From: Unio delphinus
Taxonomy: Eukaryota > Mollusca > Bivalvia > Unionida > Unionidae
DNA length: 64,000 nt
NCBI GenBank assembly: GCA_029339505.1
Contig: JAQISU010000134.1
Coordinates: forward strand, 832,501 to 896,500
Direction: 5' to 3'
Program-made: the position numbers and the translations under genes
Shown: piece by piece, positions 12,899-25,160 of the stretch
Layout of the letters: each line of letters begins with the position of its first letter
How positions within the stretch are numbered: position 1 is the stretch's first letter
The notes under the pieces: generated by a model
Databases searched by the model: none
What the model was told of the DNA's origin: nothing
The model's input: only the letters and a program-made list of their open reading frames with translations

Positions 12899-14760
12899 TT
12901 AGCTATATATAAAAAAACACTGTTTTGATGCTAAATAAATTTTGAGTATATTCATTTCCATTAGTTAGATTTAATTCTCACCAACATTTTCTGCCAGTGC
13001 ATGTGGCCAGGTAAACTCTTCGGCTTGTAAAGACTGTATCTTCTTTGTTTTCCCATGTGACAACCCTTCAATTGAGCTGCAAGTTTGATACTCGCTCAGT
13101 GCCAAGGAACAGACGATGGTTATCTGAACACCTTGTGATTTTGACTAACAACTGTTTTCATGCATCCTATATTTAAACGACCACATTATGCATTATCAAA
13201 GTGTTACAGAAACCACACTAAGTCTGAAAATAAGCACCTGCACATGACATTGATGAAATACAGTCGGATGATATTTGTGATGTCCAAAAAAACTGATAAT
13301 GACCAAATCAGGGTCTCAAACACATGACCAGCCAAGTCATATCCTGTGGCCCACAAAACAATTCCAATCAAAAGGTGTGATGATAGATAACAGGTGGTGC
13401 TACCTGTAAGCAATTGAACATCTTCCACTTTGGAGGTTTGTGAATTATTAATTTCTTGTGTATAAATTATAACTATTGTACTACCATGTTTATCTTTGTA
13501 TATTTTCTGTTTAGATTTAGTCAACGTGGCATAATGCAAAATTCACTTCTGAAGTTGTGTATTGTTTTGTAATTATTGTGCCTACAACATAATATGCATA
13601 GCTTACCGTATGTAATGTCATTACATTTTATCATAAAGGTCCTATATCATGCATAGTACATGGCGTTAGATATATTTTCAGCTGAACAGAGTGACCAGAG
13701 TAACTAGAGTGATCAGAATGATCAGAGTGGACGTGGTATCAGCTGCAGAGCAAACTATGAAGTCAACCATATCGGCTGTAAAGCAGAACTACAGCAACTG
13801 TAGGGCTGAATAGTGTTGCTGGTCGAGTTAATGGTTGTTTGGGTGTTGCTGACCAAGATTGGTGGCGGCTGATTGCTTAAATGTCCAACCTGGAATACTC
13901 ATGGCTTGATTGGCCAGTGTAACTGGTAACTGAGTGTGCTGGTGACGGAGTGTATAACTCCATACATTTAATCTTTTAGACATGGGCTAATTTTTGGGGT
14001 TTGTAAAACCCAGTGTGTTTTGGGGACTAGAAAGATAATTTATACCTGTCCTTTTTGTTTACATAATTTCAATATTTGAGTGAATACATTTTACTATATG
14101 AGTAAAATACATTTTTTGCTGTTTGAGTAAAATGCATTATTCTTTTTGTGGTGAAATCACTGTGAATCATTCACCCTTGACTTTGTACCATGTAAGGTCA
14201 TTTATTTGTATCTTCATTATTAAGTCCATGTGTTTTATGTTAATGTATTTAATATTTAGATTATATACATGTACATATTAATCATAATTAACTTCTCATT
14301 AAAATCATGTCATTTAACATTGTACATGTGTATTTTTATCACCATCAGTTGTATTGTATTGTATTGTAAATCTGAACTCCCACCCAGTTATCCTGTTACA
14401 ATATATTATTTGTAAGGAATTAACATATTACATAATATCATTCTGAACAACAGTTTCTATACTGGTATGTTCCTATCACTGAATTCATGGATTTATCATA
14501 TACATGGATTTAAAATGTCAAGAAATACATTGAATTTTATTTGAATTTATTACAGGAAGCTTGACAAATTTCAAATTGTCAATATATATAGTCCACTTAA
14601 TTAATAATATACTTGTATTTGACAATTTGTCTTTATCTATCTTATAAAATAGATCAGTCAAAAGGACATAGGGTTTTTGTGGCTTAAAAATGAGTGTGGG
14701 TGTGTTCACATAGTGCAGCCAACCTATAAAAGCTGAGTATATACGGTAATTGCTACACCA
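12899..14760. other. intronic, no gene recognised
   Basis: AT-rich sequence with a short irregular GACCAGAGTAACTAGAGTGA-like repeat near 13690-13740. A MITE-end-like AGTATATACGGTA lies near 14733. Confidence 0.5.
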
Positions 14761-14763
14761 CTG

Positions 14764-14950
14764 ATCAAACCTCAACATCCCTGCAATGCCTCAAACCTTA
14801 TCAAACCTCAACATCCCTGCAATGCCTCAAACCTTATCAAACCTCAACATCCCTGCAATGCCTCAAACCTTATCAAACCTCAACATCCCTGCAATGCCTC
14901 AAACCTTATCAAACCTCAACATCCCTGCAATGCCTCAAACCTTATCAAAG
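14764..14950. repeat. 36-bp minisatellite, five copies
   Basis: CTCAACATCCCTGCAATGCC followed by TCAAACCTTATCAAAC repeats with no changes. It gives a short open frame of 12-residue repeats that has no other support. Confidence 0.95.
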
Positions 14951-16135
14951 CTATTGTACCTTGTTAGTAATTTAGTATGTAAATGGCTGAACATAATCTG
15001 ATAAACATACTTCAAGAAACCCTATAAATGTTGGGAATGAATAGTCACTTTTAATAGCTGTGAATTGCTTCACATTTCTGAGTGTCACTATGTCAAGTTT
15101 AATGTTTTTTCCCATACCTGTACCTGTAGGGAAAACAGCGAAGACATATATAATAGTTTACTTTATCAAGAGAACTGTGAATTGGTAAATATATGTGAAT
15201 ACTGTTTATATATAAATGTTAATGTACAGCATGAAAAGAGTATCAACTCACCAACCTCACCATATACATTTAAGCCGCAATACAAGTGAAAAAATATGGA
15301 CACACACAGATTAAAAAAATATTAAACAATTTTGTCACAGGTCTAATTGGTCTGAATTCAGTGTAAAAACATAACACAATCATGTAACGAATGACAAAGC
15401 ACATTTACTTTACTTTTCAGTACGTCCCAAGTCGGTAAAAGTTAGTTTGCGTTTTAGGTCACCATTGGTAGCATTCATAAGTATAAACTTTTTCCCTTCA
15501 AAAAGGAAGCTTTCATGGCACAGTTAATGTGTTCCAGTCATGTTCAAAAATGCAAAAATCCGTCAGATTTAATTACTTTTATTGACTTCCTTGGAAGAAG
15601 AGTTCTTTGATTTGATTGAAGTCTGTAGTCAGCTTTCTTTGATGTAGGGTGCATGCATTATTACAGTCACCACTCAAGGACAGCTTTTGAGAACCAAACA
15701 AATGCCCATTTCTTATTATGCATTGTTTCTTCTTTCATATAGAAGATGATACAAGAATAAGATGTTGGCATTCTTGGTAATAGTTTCAAGGTAACTATTT
15801 ATTCTTTATAATTTGCGCAATATGGTGTGTTTGTCTGTGTCTACATGTATTCTGGCAACAGTGTACATGGAGTAAAGAGGCATTGATGCTGATCTGGAAG
15901 TGAAATGCATGACCCACTGCATGGTGCTTTATTTACTGTTTAGTCTCTCCCAAAAAATAGTGCTGGATATCCTATCACAAGAACTTTACGAGTTCATCAA
16001 TGAAAGTAGTTTTGACTAACATATGAATTATTAGGATCTGGACACAGTATAAAGCTAAGTTCTCAGAAACCAATGAAGATGCATATATATATAAAAAATT
16101 TAATTGTTATCTCAATCATAATGATCCATGTACAT
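14951..16135. other. intronic, no gene recognised
   Basis: No repeat, splice-bounded exon or RNA gene could be supported. Confidence 0.5.
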
Positions 16136-17060
16136 TCATGTTCCCTGTATATTAGTCCTTAATGTTCCCTGTACATTAGTCCTTAATGTTCCCTGTATAT
16201 TAGTCCCTAATGTTCCCTGTATATTAGTCCTTAATGTTCCCTGTATATTAGTCCCTAATGTTCCTTGTATATTAGTCCTTTATGTTCCCTGTATACTAAT
16301 CATTAATGTTCAATTAATATTAGTCCCTAATATTCCTTGTATATTAGTCCTTAATGTTCAATTAATATTAGTCCCTGTATATTAGTCTCTAATGTTCCCT
16401 GTATATTAGTCCTTATTGTTCTATGTATATTAGTCCTAAATGTTCCCTATATATTAGTCCTTAATGTTCCCTGTATATTAGTCCTTAATGTTCCCTGTAT
16501 ATTAGTCCTTAATGTTCCCTGTATATTAGTCCTTAATGTTCTATGTATATTAGTCCTTATTGTTCTATGTATATTAGTCCTAAATGTTCCCTATATATTA
16601 GTCCTTAATGTTCCCTGTATATTAGTCCTTAATGTTCCCTGTATATTAGTCCTTAATGTTCCCTGTATATTAGTCCTTAATGTTCCCTGTATATTAGTCC
16701 TTATTTTCTATGTATATTAGTCCTTAATGTTCTATGTATATTAATCCTTATTGTTCCATGTATATTAGTCCTTAATATTCTATGTATATTGGTCCTTAAT
16801 GTTCCCTGTATAGTAGTCCCTAATATTCAATGGTATATTAATACCAAATGTTCTCTGTATAGTAGTCCCTAATATTCCATGTATATTAGTCCTTAATATT
16901 CCATGCATATTAGTTGTTATTGTTCCACATATACTATTCCATAATGTTGCTTTTATGTTAGTCCTTAATGTTCCCTGTACATTAGTCCTTAATATTCATA
17001 TATATTAGTCCTTAATGTTCCAGATACATTATTACCTAATGTTCAATATATGCAATTCCT
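16136..17060. repeat. 24-bp minisatellite
   Basis: About 35 units of TTAGTCCTTAATGTTCCCTG plus TATA. Copies are homogeneous in the centre (16480-16700) and increasingly degenerate toward 17060. Confidence 0.93.
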
Positions 17061-17235
17061 TATTGTTCCTTTGTTTATTATTCCTTAATTTACAGTAACT
17101 TTTGTACAAATACACATGCAAAATTTTGGCAATGTCTATTATTATATTAAATTTCAGGAACTGAATTCTGTCTTCTATTTTAGCCTCACCTCTTTAAAAC
17201 ACCTCTTTTAAAAAAAAGGAACTACTCTCTCTAAA

Positions 17236-18110
17236 ACGGAGTCCAAATACTCTGTAAAATGAAGTCCAAATATTCATCAAACTGAGTCCAAATACTCTGT
17301 AAAATGAAGTCCAAATATTCATCAAACTGAGTCCAAATACTCTGTAAAATGAAGTCCAAAATATTCATCAAACTGAGTCCAAATACTCTGTAAAATGAAG
17401 TCCAAATATTCATCAAACTGAGTCCAAATACTCTGTAAAATGAAGTCCAAATATTCATCAAACTGAGTCCAAATACTCTGTAAAATGAAGTCCAAATATT
17501 CATCAAACTGAGTCCAAATACTCTGTAAAATGAAGTCCAAATATTCATCAAACTGAGTCCAAATACTCTGTAAAATGAAGTCCAAATATTCATCAAACTG
17601 AGTCCAAATACTCTGTAAAATGAAGTCCAAATATTCATCAAACTGAGTCCAAATACTCTTTAAAACTGAATCTCTAAAACTGAGTCCAAATACTCTGTAA
17701 AATGAAGTCCAAATATTCATCAAACTGAGTCAGAATACTCTGTAAAATGAAGTCCAAAATATTCATCAAACTGAGTCCAAATACTCTGTAAAATGAAGTC
17801 CAAATATTCATCAAACTGAGTCCAATTACTCTGTAAAATGAAGTCCAAATATTCATCAAACTGAGTCCAAATACTCTGTAAAATGAAGTCCAAATACTCA
17901 TCAAACTCTTTAAAACTGAATCTCTTAAACTGACTCCAAATACTCTTTAAAACTGAATCTCTAAAACTGGCTCCAAATACTCTTTAAAACTGAATCTCTA
18001 AAACTGACTCCAAATACTCTTTAAAACCGAGTCCAAATACTCTTTAAAACTGAATCTCTAAAACTGAGTCCAAATACTCTTTAAAACAGAGTCCAAATAA
18101 TCTTTTATAA
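17236..18110. repeat. 45-bp minisatellite
   Basis: Units built on ATCAAACTGAGTCCAAATAC and TCTGTAAAATGAAGTCC. From about 17905 a variant with TCTTTAAAACTGAATCTC takes over. The 45-bp period leaves minus-strand frames open, which is not evidence of a gene. Confidence 0.95.
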
Positions 18111-18214
18111 TGAGTTTAGTTACTATAGCATTAATCTCTGTAACTGAGTGTAAATACCATATGAAAGTAATTAAATCTTTAAATTAAGTAAAACACTTTC
18201 CAAATAGTGTTTTG

Positions 18215-19365
18215 CAATGAAGTATTCTGTATTTACTGTAATAGGCTAAAGAAGTATTCTGTATTTACTGTAATAGGCCAAAGAAGTATTCTGTATTTAC
18301 TGTAATAGGCTAAAGAAGTATTCTGTATTTAAAGAAGTATTCTGTATTTACTGTAATAGGCCAAAGAAGTATTCTGTATTTACTGTAATAGGCTAAAGAA
18401 GTATTCTGTATTTACTGTAATAGGCCAAAGAAGTATTCTGTATTTACTGTAATAGGCTAAAGAAGTATTCTGTATTTACTGTAATAGGCCAAAGAAGTAT
18501 TCTGTATTTACTGTAATAGGCTAAAGAAGTATTCTGTATTTACTGTAATAGGGTTAAGAAGTATTCTGTATTTACTGTAATAGGCTAAAGAAGTATTCTG
18601 TATTTACTGTAATAGGCCAAAGAAGTATTCTGTATTTACTGTAATAGGCTAAAGAAGTATTCTGTATTTACTGTAATAGGGTTAAGAAGTATTCTGTATT
18701 TACTGTAATAGGCTAAAGAAGTATTCTGTATTTAAAGAAGTATTCTGTATTTACTGTAATAGGCCAAAGAAGTATTCTGCATTTACTGTAATAGGCTAAA
18801 GAAGTATTCTGTATTTACTGTAATAGGCTAAAGAAGTATTCTGTATTTAAAGAAGTATTCTGTATTTACTGTAATAGGCCAAAGAAGTATTCTGCATTTA
18901 CTGTAATAGGCTAAAGAAGTATTCTGTATTTACTGTAATAGGCTAATGAAGTATTCTGTATTTACTGTAATAGGCTAAAGAAGTATTCTGTATTTACTGT
19001 AATAGGCTAAAGAAGTATTCTGTATTTACTGTAATAGGCTAAAGAAGTATTCTGTATTTACTGTAATAGGCTAAAGAAGTATTCTGTATTTACTGTAATA
19101 GGCTAAAGAAATATTCTGTATTTACTGTAATAGGCCAAAGAAGTATTCTGTATTTACTGTAATAGGTTAAAGAAGTATTCTGTATTTACTGTAATAGGCC
19201 AAAGAAGTATTCTGTATTTACTGTAATAGGCCAAAGAAGTATTCTGTATTTACTGTAATAGGCCAAAGAAGTATTCTGTATTTACTGTAATAGGCCAAAG
19301 AAGTATTCTGTATTTACTGTAATAGGCTAAAGAAGTATTCTGTATTTACTGTAATAGGCTAAAGA
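18215..19365. repeat. 32-bp minisatellite, about 36 copies
   Basis: AAGAAGTATTCTGTATTTAC plus TGTAATAGGCTA or TGTAATAGGCCA. Occasional deleted units (AGAAGTATTCTGTATTTAA) recur at regular spacing, suggesting expansion of multi-unit blocks. Confidence 0.97.
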
Positions 19366-19419
19366 TCTGATTTTCACAGAATGATGTTTGCTGATCTGAC
19401 CATAGAAAATTTTACTTGT

Positions 19420-19421
<2 letters not shown>

Positions 19422-19477
<56 letters not shown>
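19422..19477. repeat. (TA)n microsatellite
   Basis: About 55 bp of alternating T and A. Confidence 0.97.
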
Positions 19478-19479
<2 letters not shown>

Positions 19480-21194
19480 CAAATGCAAATGGTGACTTAA
19501 TCATATGGTTACTCACAGACTGTTTTATTATTACTACAGAAAATGTGATAAAACAATGTTGAAAATGAACTGGTAGCATATTATTCAAGATCGCAAAGTC
19601 TCAAAATATTGAAAATAGTTATTGAATAATGTTAACTCTCTGTCTGATGAAAACATTGATTGAAATCACCAAAATTACGAGTCTGATCCAATCTTTGGAA
19701 AAAAAAATCAAAATTTAAAAAAAAAATATCTGGAGGTCTGAAAAAAGTAGCAATCACAATATGTTTAACTTAGGCTACAATAATATAAATCTATGAACTT
19801 TTTTGTGTAACTTATTCCATTGACAAAAAACAAGTAATTTATAATATATGTACATATGCCAGCATCATATCAATTTTGATGCATTTGCAGTTAATGGCAA
19901 TCTCTGCACCATTCATACTAAAAAAAATATGGCCAGGCTTCTGACAGTTATTGGTCATAGATGATAAAAAAAATTTGTTTTTTTTTACCTTGAAAATTGC
20001 ATTGTTTTTTTTTAAAAATTATTTCTTTGCATTTTTTTTATTTGGTACTTCCATCTTTTTTTAATCATCAGCCATACAGGCAGTCCTCTGTCATACTCTA
20101 GATAACAAATATTGATCAATAATGAATCAATGATGCTAGCCTACGATACTTTACGTAAACTTTAAAATTGGTATGTAGCGTGTAAATAAGTAAAATATTG
20201 ATTTTTGTGTTGCCAAAAACTACTGGAAGGTTTATTTTGTTTTTATTTATTGAGAAAAAAATGCGTTTTTTAAAGTTTTTTATTTTAATTTTAACGTTTT
20301 TAACATCTATGCTATTGGTGATGTCCTGTTCTTGTGCTATTATTCCCAGTTGTGATATCTTTAACTGATATTTTGATCAATAAAAGTGTGAACCATTCCT
20401 TTTGAAACAGTGAAACCAGTCAGAATCTACTTAAAAAGGTTTTGACAGTGGCATACCAGTCCAGTAAATCAGAATTTTCATCAAATCTGAGGCAATTGGT
20501 GGAGTTGTGACAAAACATTCATCACAAATGAAAGAAATTTAGATTTTGATGAGAACAGGTTTGTTGTAATCTGCATCTGAAGTTTAGCCGGTACACTTCA
20601 AAATATCGGTCCAGTGACAACAGAAGTTAAATTGATCTGCTACATATGGCAACCCATTTACCACATCATATACATGTACATGCATTTTGGCTGTCATTTT
20701 GTAGCGGAAGATTTGTTTCCTAATGGATGAGAATTTATTGGGCTTGAATTTGAACATGTGTCACCTCATCTTAACAAACAAAATCCTAAAACTGACTTGT
20801 GCCCGAGGTTATTTTTTATAGTGTTAGTCTAAAAATGACAAGGAGTCGATAATGTGTAAAACGTTAGAGACATCTGTTGGCACCACCAACTTTGATAAGT
20901 GAATCTAATGTTTTACTTTGGCAGTGAATTTCATTTCAATTTTGACTGTGAATATAATTTTCAACTTTGTAAAGTATTGTAAAAGTATTTATTATATATG
21001 TAAAAGAATCCAATAATTTGTATAGTAGTTGAACATTTGCTGAATTTTGTCGACTTAACATGGCTAAAAAATCAAAGAAATAATGTATGTATTTTTTATA
21101 GTATACAATAAAACTTCCATTCTAGATAAATGCACTGGTGGGGTTATGAATTTCAAATGGAGTAATAAACTCTGTATATGATATAACAAAGGAA
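19478..21194. other. intronic, no gene recognised
   Basis: AT-rich with several poly-A and poly-T runs. Nothing supportable was found. Confidence 0.5.
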
Positions 21195-21475
21195 TCTGGC
21201 TTGGAAATCTGTACAAATTATGAAGGTAAGTACATGCCTTGGAAATCTGTACAATTTATGAAAGTAAGTACATGCCTTGGAAATCTGTACAAGTACCGGT
21301 AATGAAGATAAGCACATGCCTAGGAAATCTGTACAAATTATAAGTAACCACATGCCTTGGAAATCTGTACAAATTATGAAGATAAGCACATGCCTTGGAA
21401 ATCTGTACAAATTATGAAAGTAAGCACATGCCTTGGAAATCTGTACAAATTATGAAGGTAAGCGCTTGCCTTGGA
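21195..21475. repeat. about 40-bp minisatellite, seven copies
   Basis: CATGCCTTGGAAATCTGTAC recurs with spacers of variable length (AAATTATGAAGGTAAGTA or AATTATGAAGATAAGCA). Confidence 0.9.
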
Positions 21476-22655
21476 ATTCCATTACAAGTTAAAGATAGGT
21501 TTCTTTCCAGCAAATGTTTTCAAAAGCAAAAAGTATATAAACAGACTTCTTTTTTGTCCAAACAGGCTTTTTTTAGCTAGGCAAAAACCATATAAAATGT
21601 CAACACTTATACCAATCCAGGGTCTGGATGGACTGATGGATGTCAAAATGATTGATATATCAAGCTTTCACCAATGTGGGCTCAAAGTGTGGTGCATGGA
21701 CTTGTGACTAAATTACTGCACTAATTTATAAAATTGATATATCAATCTATTGGCAAAATGGACTTCACAAAGTCTGTGGTATGGGTATTTGACTGAAGAA
21801 CTGTGATAACCAACAATACAAATACTTAATATCTCTACACAAGTCTGATGACATATCTGGGTTAGGTCAAAATATAAATATAACAAGTACTTCTCTATAT
21901 ACATGTGCAGACACTTACTGTATATATTTTCTTATGTGTGACTTCAAAGGCAAACAACCATGAACCTTAATCTGCTGACACATGATGCACTGGCCAATTA
22001 ATGTCCTTGTTATTTTGTTATAATGATTACAAAGCACATGGCCCCAGATTGGCTGGTGCCTTAAGTGATGGCAGGTCTGTGTCAGTGGAGTCTACTGTGG
22101 GACTGTCTTATAAGGGAGTGTGGTACCTATAAAAGGTGTCTTTCAGATCTTTCATGTACAATTTGACCCTTTATATTGTATGTTTTTTTAAACATAAAAT
22201 AGGACATTTTAGCCAGCGGCAAATCCAAGCAATTGAAATATTTTGCTTTTCTCGCATAGCAGGATGAAATATATAAAGTAATAGCGCTGAAAAAGAAAAT
22301 GTTATTTTTGATAAATATGATAATTTTTCACCTAATTCTAGGCCCTGAAAATTAAACTCCCTTCAACTGCCTATCCTTATTGATATGTAACACCTGCAAA
22401 TCCTCCCTGGTAGTGAGGGAGGGAAGGGGACTAAGACTCAGAAGTGTGTTTTGAGGTCACATTGGGGGGAGGGGCAAGTGCGCATGGCCCAAAACAATCA
22501 TGTTGTACGACTAAAAATTAGTTTTTATCCACTCATACAAGCATAAAGGAAATGACTGGAAATTCAAATTTGATAATAAGAAAGAGTTTTGGTTTAGAAA
22601 ACTCTTTTAAATATAAATATTCAAACAGAAACAACTGATATAACTAGCATGATCA
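21476..22655. other. intronic, no gene recognised
   Basis: Contains a faint, degenerate resemblance to the GGCAGGTCTGTGTC part of the palindromic MITE family near 22068. Otherwise nothing supportable. Confidence 0.45.
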
Positions 22656-22659
22656 ACAT

Positions 22660-22975
22660 CACCACACCCACCCCCACACACATAATGTATCCACTCATAT
22701 AAATCATAGCCACACACATAATGTATCCACTCATATAAATCATAGCCACACACATAATGTATCCACTCATATAAATCATAGCCACACACATAATGTATCC
22801 ACTCATATAAATCACAGCCACACAGGCAATAAGGTATCCACTCATATAAATCATAGCCACACACATAATGTATCCACTCATATAAATCACAGCCACACAC
22901 ATAATGTATCCACTCATATAAATCACAGCCACACACATAATGTATCCACTCATATAAATCACAGCCACACAGGCA
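22660..22975. repeat. 36-bp minisatellite, about eight copies
   Basis: CACACATAATGTATCCACTC plus ATATAAATCATAGCCA. Two units carry an ACAGGCAATAAG variant (22823 and 22970). Confidence 0.95.
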
Positions 22976-23270
22976 ATAAGAATATGTTTTTGTTTTTTGT
23001 TTTTAATTTTTAAAATTACACTGAGTTTCCATTTTTAAACTGCACTGGTTTGAAGATGACGCAGATGTCATTTGTGTTCATCTTTGCAACTGTTATATCC
23101 TGAATATTACTGCAGTTTAAACTTAACCAAAGATCTGATTGCATTTCTCTCGTAATAGAAATAGATCTATTTGCATCTGCATTGCCATGAGGGAGTGTCA
23201 AAACTGTAACAGACACTAGTTAGAATGTTTAAAGATGTTATTTTTAGGATTGAGTTCTGCATATTTAAAT

Positions 23271-23922
23271 GGTCACCATTCTGGGTGGAATTACTACGGT
23301 CCCTATTCTGGGTGGAATTACTATGGTCCCTATCTTGGGTGGAATTACTATGGCCCCCATTCTGGGTGGAATTACTACGGTCTCCATTTTGGGTGGAATT
23401 AATATGGTCCCCATTCTGTGTGGCATTACAACGGTCCCTATTCTGGGTGGCATTACTATGGTCCCAATTCTGGATGGAATAAATATGGTCCCCATTCTGG
23501 GTGGAATTACTATGGTGCCCATTCTGGGTGGAATTACTATGGCCCCCATTCTGGGTGGAATTACTATGGTCTCCCATCTGGATTTAATTATTATGGTCCC
23601 CATTCTGGGTGGAATTACTATGGGCCCCATTTTGGGTGGAATTACTATGGTCCCCATTCTGGGTGGAATTACTACGGTGCCCATTCTGGGTGGAATTACT
23701 ATGGTCTCCATTCTGGATTTAATTATTATGGTCCCCATTCTGGGTGGAATTACTACTGTCCCCATTCTGGGTGGAATTACTATGGTCCCCCATTCTGGGT
23801 GGAATTACTACAGTCCCCATTCTGGGTGGAATTACTATGGTCCCCCATTCTGGGTGGAATTACTACGGTCCCCATTCTGGGTGGAATTACTACGGTCCCC
23901 ATTCTGGGTGGAATTACTATGT
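23271..23922. repeat. 27-bp minisatellite, about 24 copies
   Basis: Unit CCCATTCTGGGTGGAATTAC plus TATGGTC. Because 27 is a multiple of three and the unit lacks stops in several frames, long frames are open on both strands (up to 226 codons), with peptides such as NYYGPHSGW or MGTIVIPPR. It lies 230 bp from a splice acceptor but has no splice context of its own, so it is treated as intronic. Confidence 0.93.
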
Positions 23923-24002
23923 CAATGGATGTCGTATGCTTCAGAATGATTAATGTCGATTTCATGAACGCAGTATGTACAAAGAATTTAATGCACCTTT
24001 TC

Positions 24003-24081
24003 ACTCAGCCAGAGCTGAGACTCGAACCCAGGTGAGATGTGTGAGTGATTGTAAAGGTGAATGACTTAGACCACTTCACCC
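24003..24081 (-). mobile_element. SINE family B head fragment, inverted
   Basis: On the minus strand it reads GTGAAGTGGTCTAAGTCATT, then a GGGTTCGAGTCTCAGC B-box region, matching the head of the copy at 50395. Confidence 0.55.
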
Positions 24082-24153
24082 ACACACACACACACCGAGC
24101 CTCCATAACACAACAATCAAACAAAATATCCAGCATGTACATTTAAATCGTAC

Positions 24154-24231
24154 CAGCAGTATCGCATGTGTTTTATGATGTCCTTGATGCCATCAGTCAA
24201 AATGTTGACATTTTCAAACTTCATTCCTCGA
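24154..24231 (-). CDS. INPP5F: INPP5F/Sac2-like phosphatase, internal exon (2nd visible)
   Basis: A 78-bp exon between a TCTCTTTCAG acceptor and a CTG|GTACG donor. One base completes a split Cys codon, then 25 codons (RGMKFENVNILTDGIKDIIK and HMRYC), then TG of a split Trp codon. This R-G-M-K-F-E-N segment is characteristic of the SAC domain upstream of the catalytic exon. The phases match the exons at 41165-41357 (ends TG) and 9917-10037 (starts G). The upstream intron is 16.9 kb because the Maverick element sits in it. Confidence 0.93.
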
Positions 24232-24430
24232 CTGAAAGAGAAAATAGGCAGACATAAATAAAAAAGCACATAGTCCCATTTTTAAGTGTGAATAATTAAA
24301 AATATTAATAATAATACAAAGTCTCAAAACAGTACTTATAATCATGTATAATGGGCTGTTACTATCATTATGTGAGATAAACAGAAATCAGATCAACTGC
24401 ATACAGTAATGACCTTAGCAAACGTGGGGT

Positions 24431-24615
24431 CAACGTTCCCTCTAAGCTGCGCGCGCAGCTGCTAAGGCATCCCCGCGCAGCTGCTAAGGCATCCCTGCGC
24501 AGCTGAATTGTCAATTTTTGCTCAATCCAACGTTAAATTGTGCTCGTCTCCGTAAAGCTTGCGCAGTGCAGCGAGCACTGCGCGCACATCTACCGTTCGC
24601 TTAGAGGGAACGTTG
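24431..24615. mobile_element. hAT-type MITE, 185 bp
   Basis: A perfect 17-bp terminal inverted repeat, CAACGTTCCCTCTAAGC, flanked by an 8-bp target duplication CGTGGGGT at 24423-24430 and 24616-24623. The 8-bp duplication and the CA(A/G)NGTTCCCTCTAA-type end are typical of hAT elements (family knowledge). The GC-rich interior includes two copies of GCGCAGCTGCTAAGGCATCC. Confidence 0.88.
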
Positions 24616-24959
24616 CGTGGGGTCCGATTTCGATCATTTTGGTGGGGCCCAATACCCCTAACACTCAAGCACGGCATTAGAAAATACCATTTTAAACAAG
24701 TTTTATATGATACTGAACTTAAATGTTTCTTCCATCGCTTTAAAATTACGTTTTCTCAATAGATATATGTTTTTAAAAACGACATGCACGACGGCACCCC
24801 TGTAAGTCCATTAAGGACTTTTACTGTATTTAAAGTTGTGTACAAATGAATGCTTTAAAGTCAGAATGATTGAGCTACTGGAACAATTATGAAGCTGGTG
24901 AGTACAAAAGTGTCAACATGGACAATACTGTACACATTGGTACACAATATATATTTACA

Positions 24960-24965
24960 TACTTG
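24960..24965. repeat. left target-site duplication of the Maverick
   Basis: TACTTG at 24960-24965 is matched by TACTTG at 40731-40736. The perfect TIR ends leave ACTTG (5 bp). If the last T of the right end is assigned to the duplication, it is the 6 bp usual for Mavericks. Confidence 0.8.
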
Positions 24966-25144
24966 AGCAGCAGAGAGGGTGAATCCTACAACATTTTTTG
25001 TTTTTATTTTTGATTATACCCCTCCAAATAACACTAGACCCTTCTCGCGAAATAACTAGAAAAAAAAATGACAGTGAACATGGGATTCGCATTCGCGTTT
25101 TCGTTGATGTCGCAACGTCGTTGTCACTCACCCTCTCTGCTGCT
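24966..25144 (+). repeat. left terminal inverted repeat (179 bp)
   Basis: Reverse complement of 40553-40731 except for C4 versus C3, A9 versus A10 and one A/G change in a CpG context. The TIR itself begins with AGCAGCAGAGAGGGTGA and ends with its reverse complement, so it is an inverted-repeat unit nested inside the larger inverted repeat. Confidence 0.97.
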
Positions 25145-25160
25145 AAGGTTTACGGTGATT

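Larger units (their letters stand above)
10038..24153. other. 14.1-kb intron of the INPP5F-like gene, filled with satellites
   Basis: The intron splits a Trp codon (TG|G). Roughly half of it is tandem repeat, listed separately. Stretches with nothing recognisable are 10747-11390, 12900-14760, 14955-16130, 19480-21190 and 21480-22655. Open frames inside the arrays are by-products of repeat units whose length is a multiple of three. Confidence 0.85.

Noticed and set aside
11885..12912. Long open frames on both strands (up to 238 codons)
   Set aside because: They follow from a stop-free 12-bp satellite unit. The peptides are monotonous (TNIST or VLMFVLIF) and no splice or start context supports them.
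17231..17904. Minus-strand frames with MNIWTSFYRVFGLSL repeats
   Set aside because: By-product of the 45-bp minisatellite; frames break wherever unit length changes.
22607..22968. Minus-strand frames with CGCDLYEWIHYV repeats
   Set aside because: By-product of the 36-bp minisatellite in an intron.
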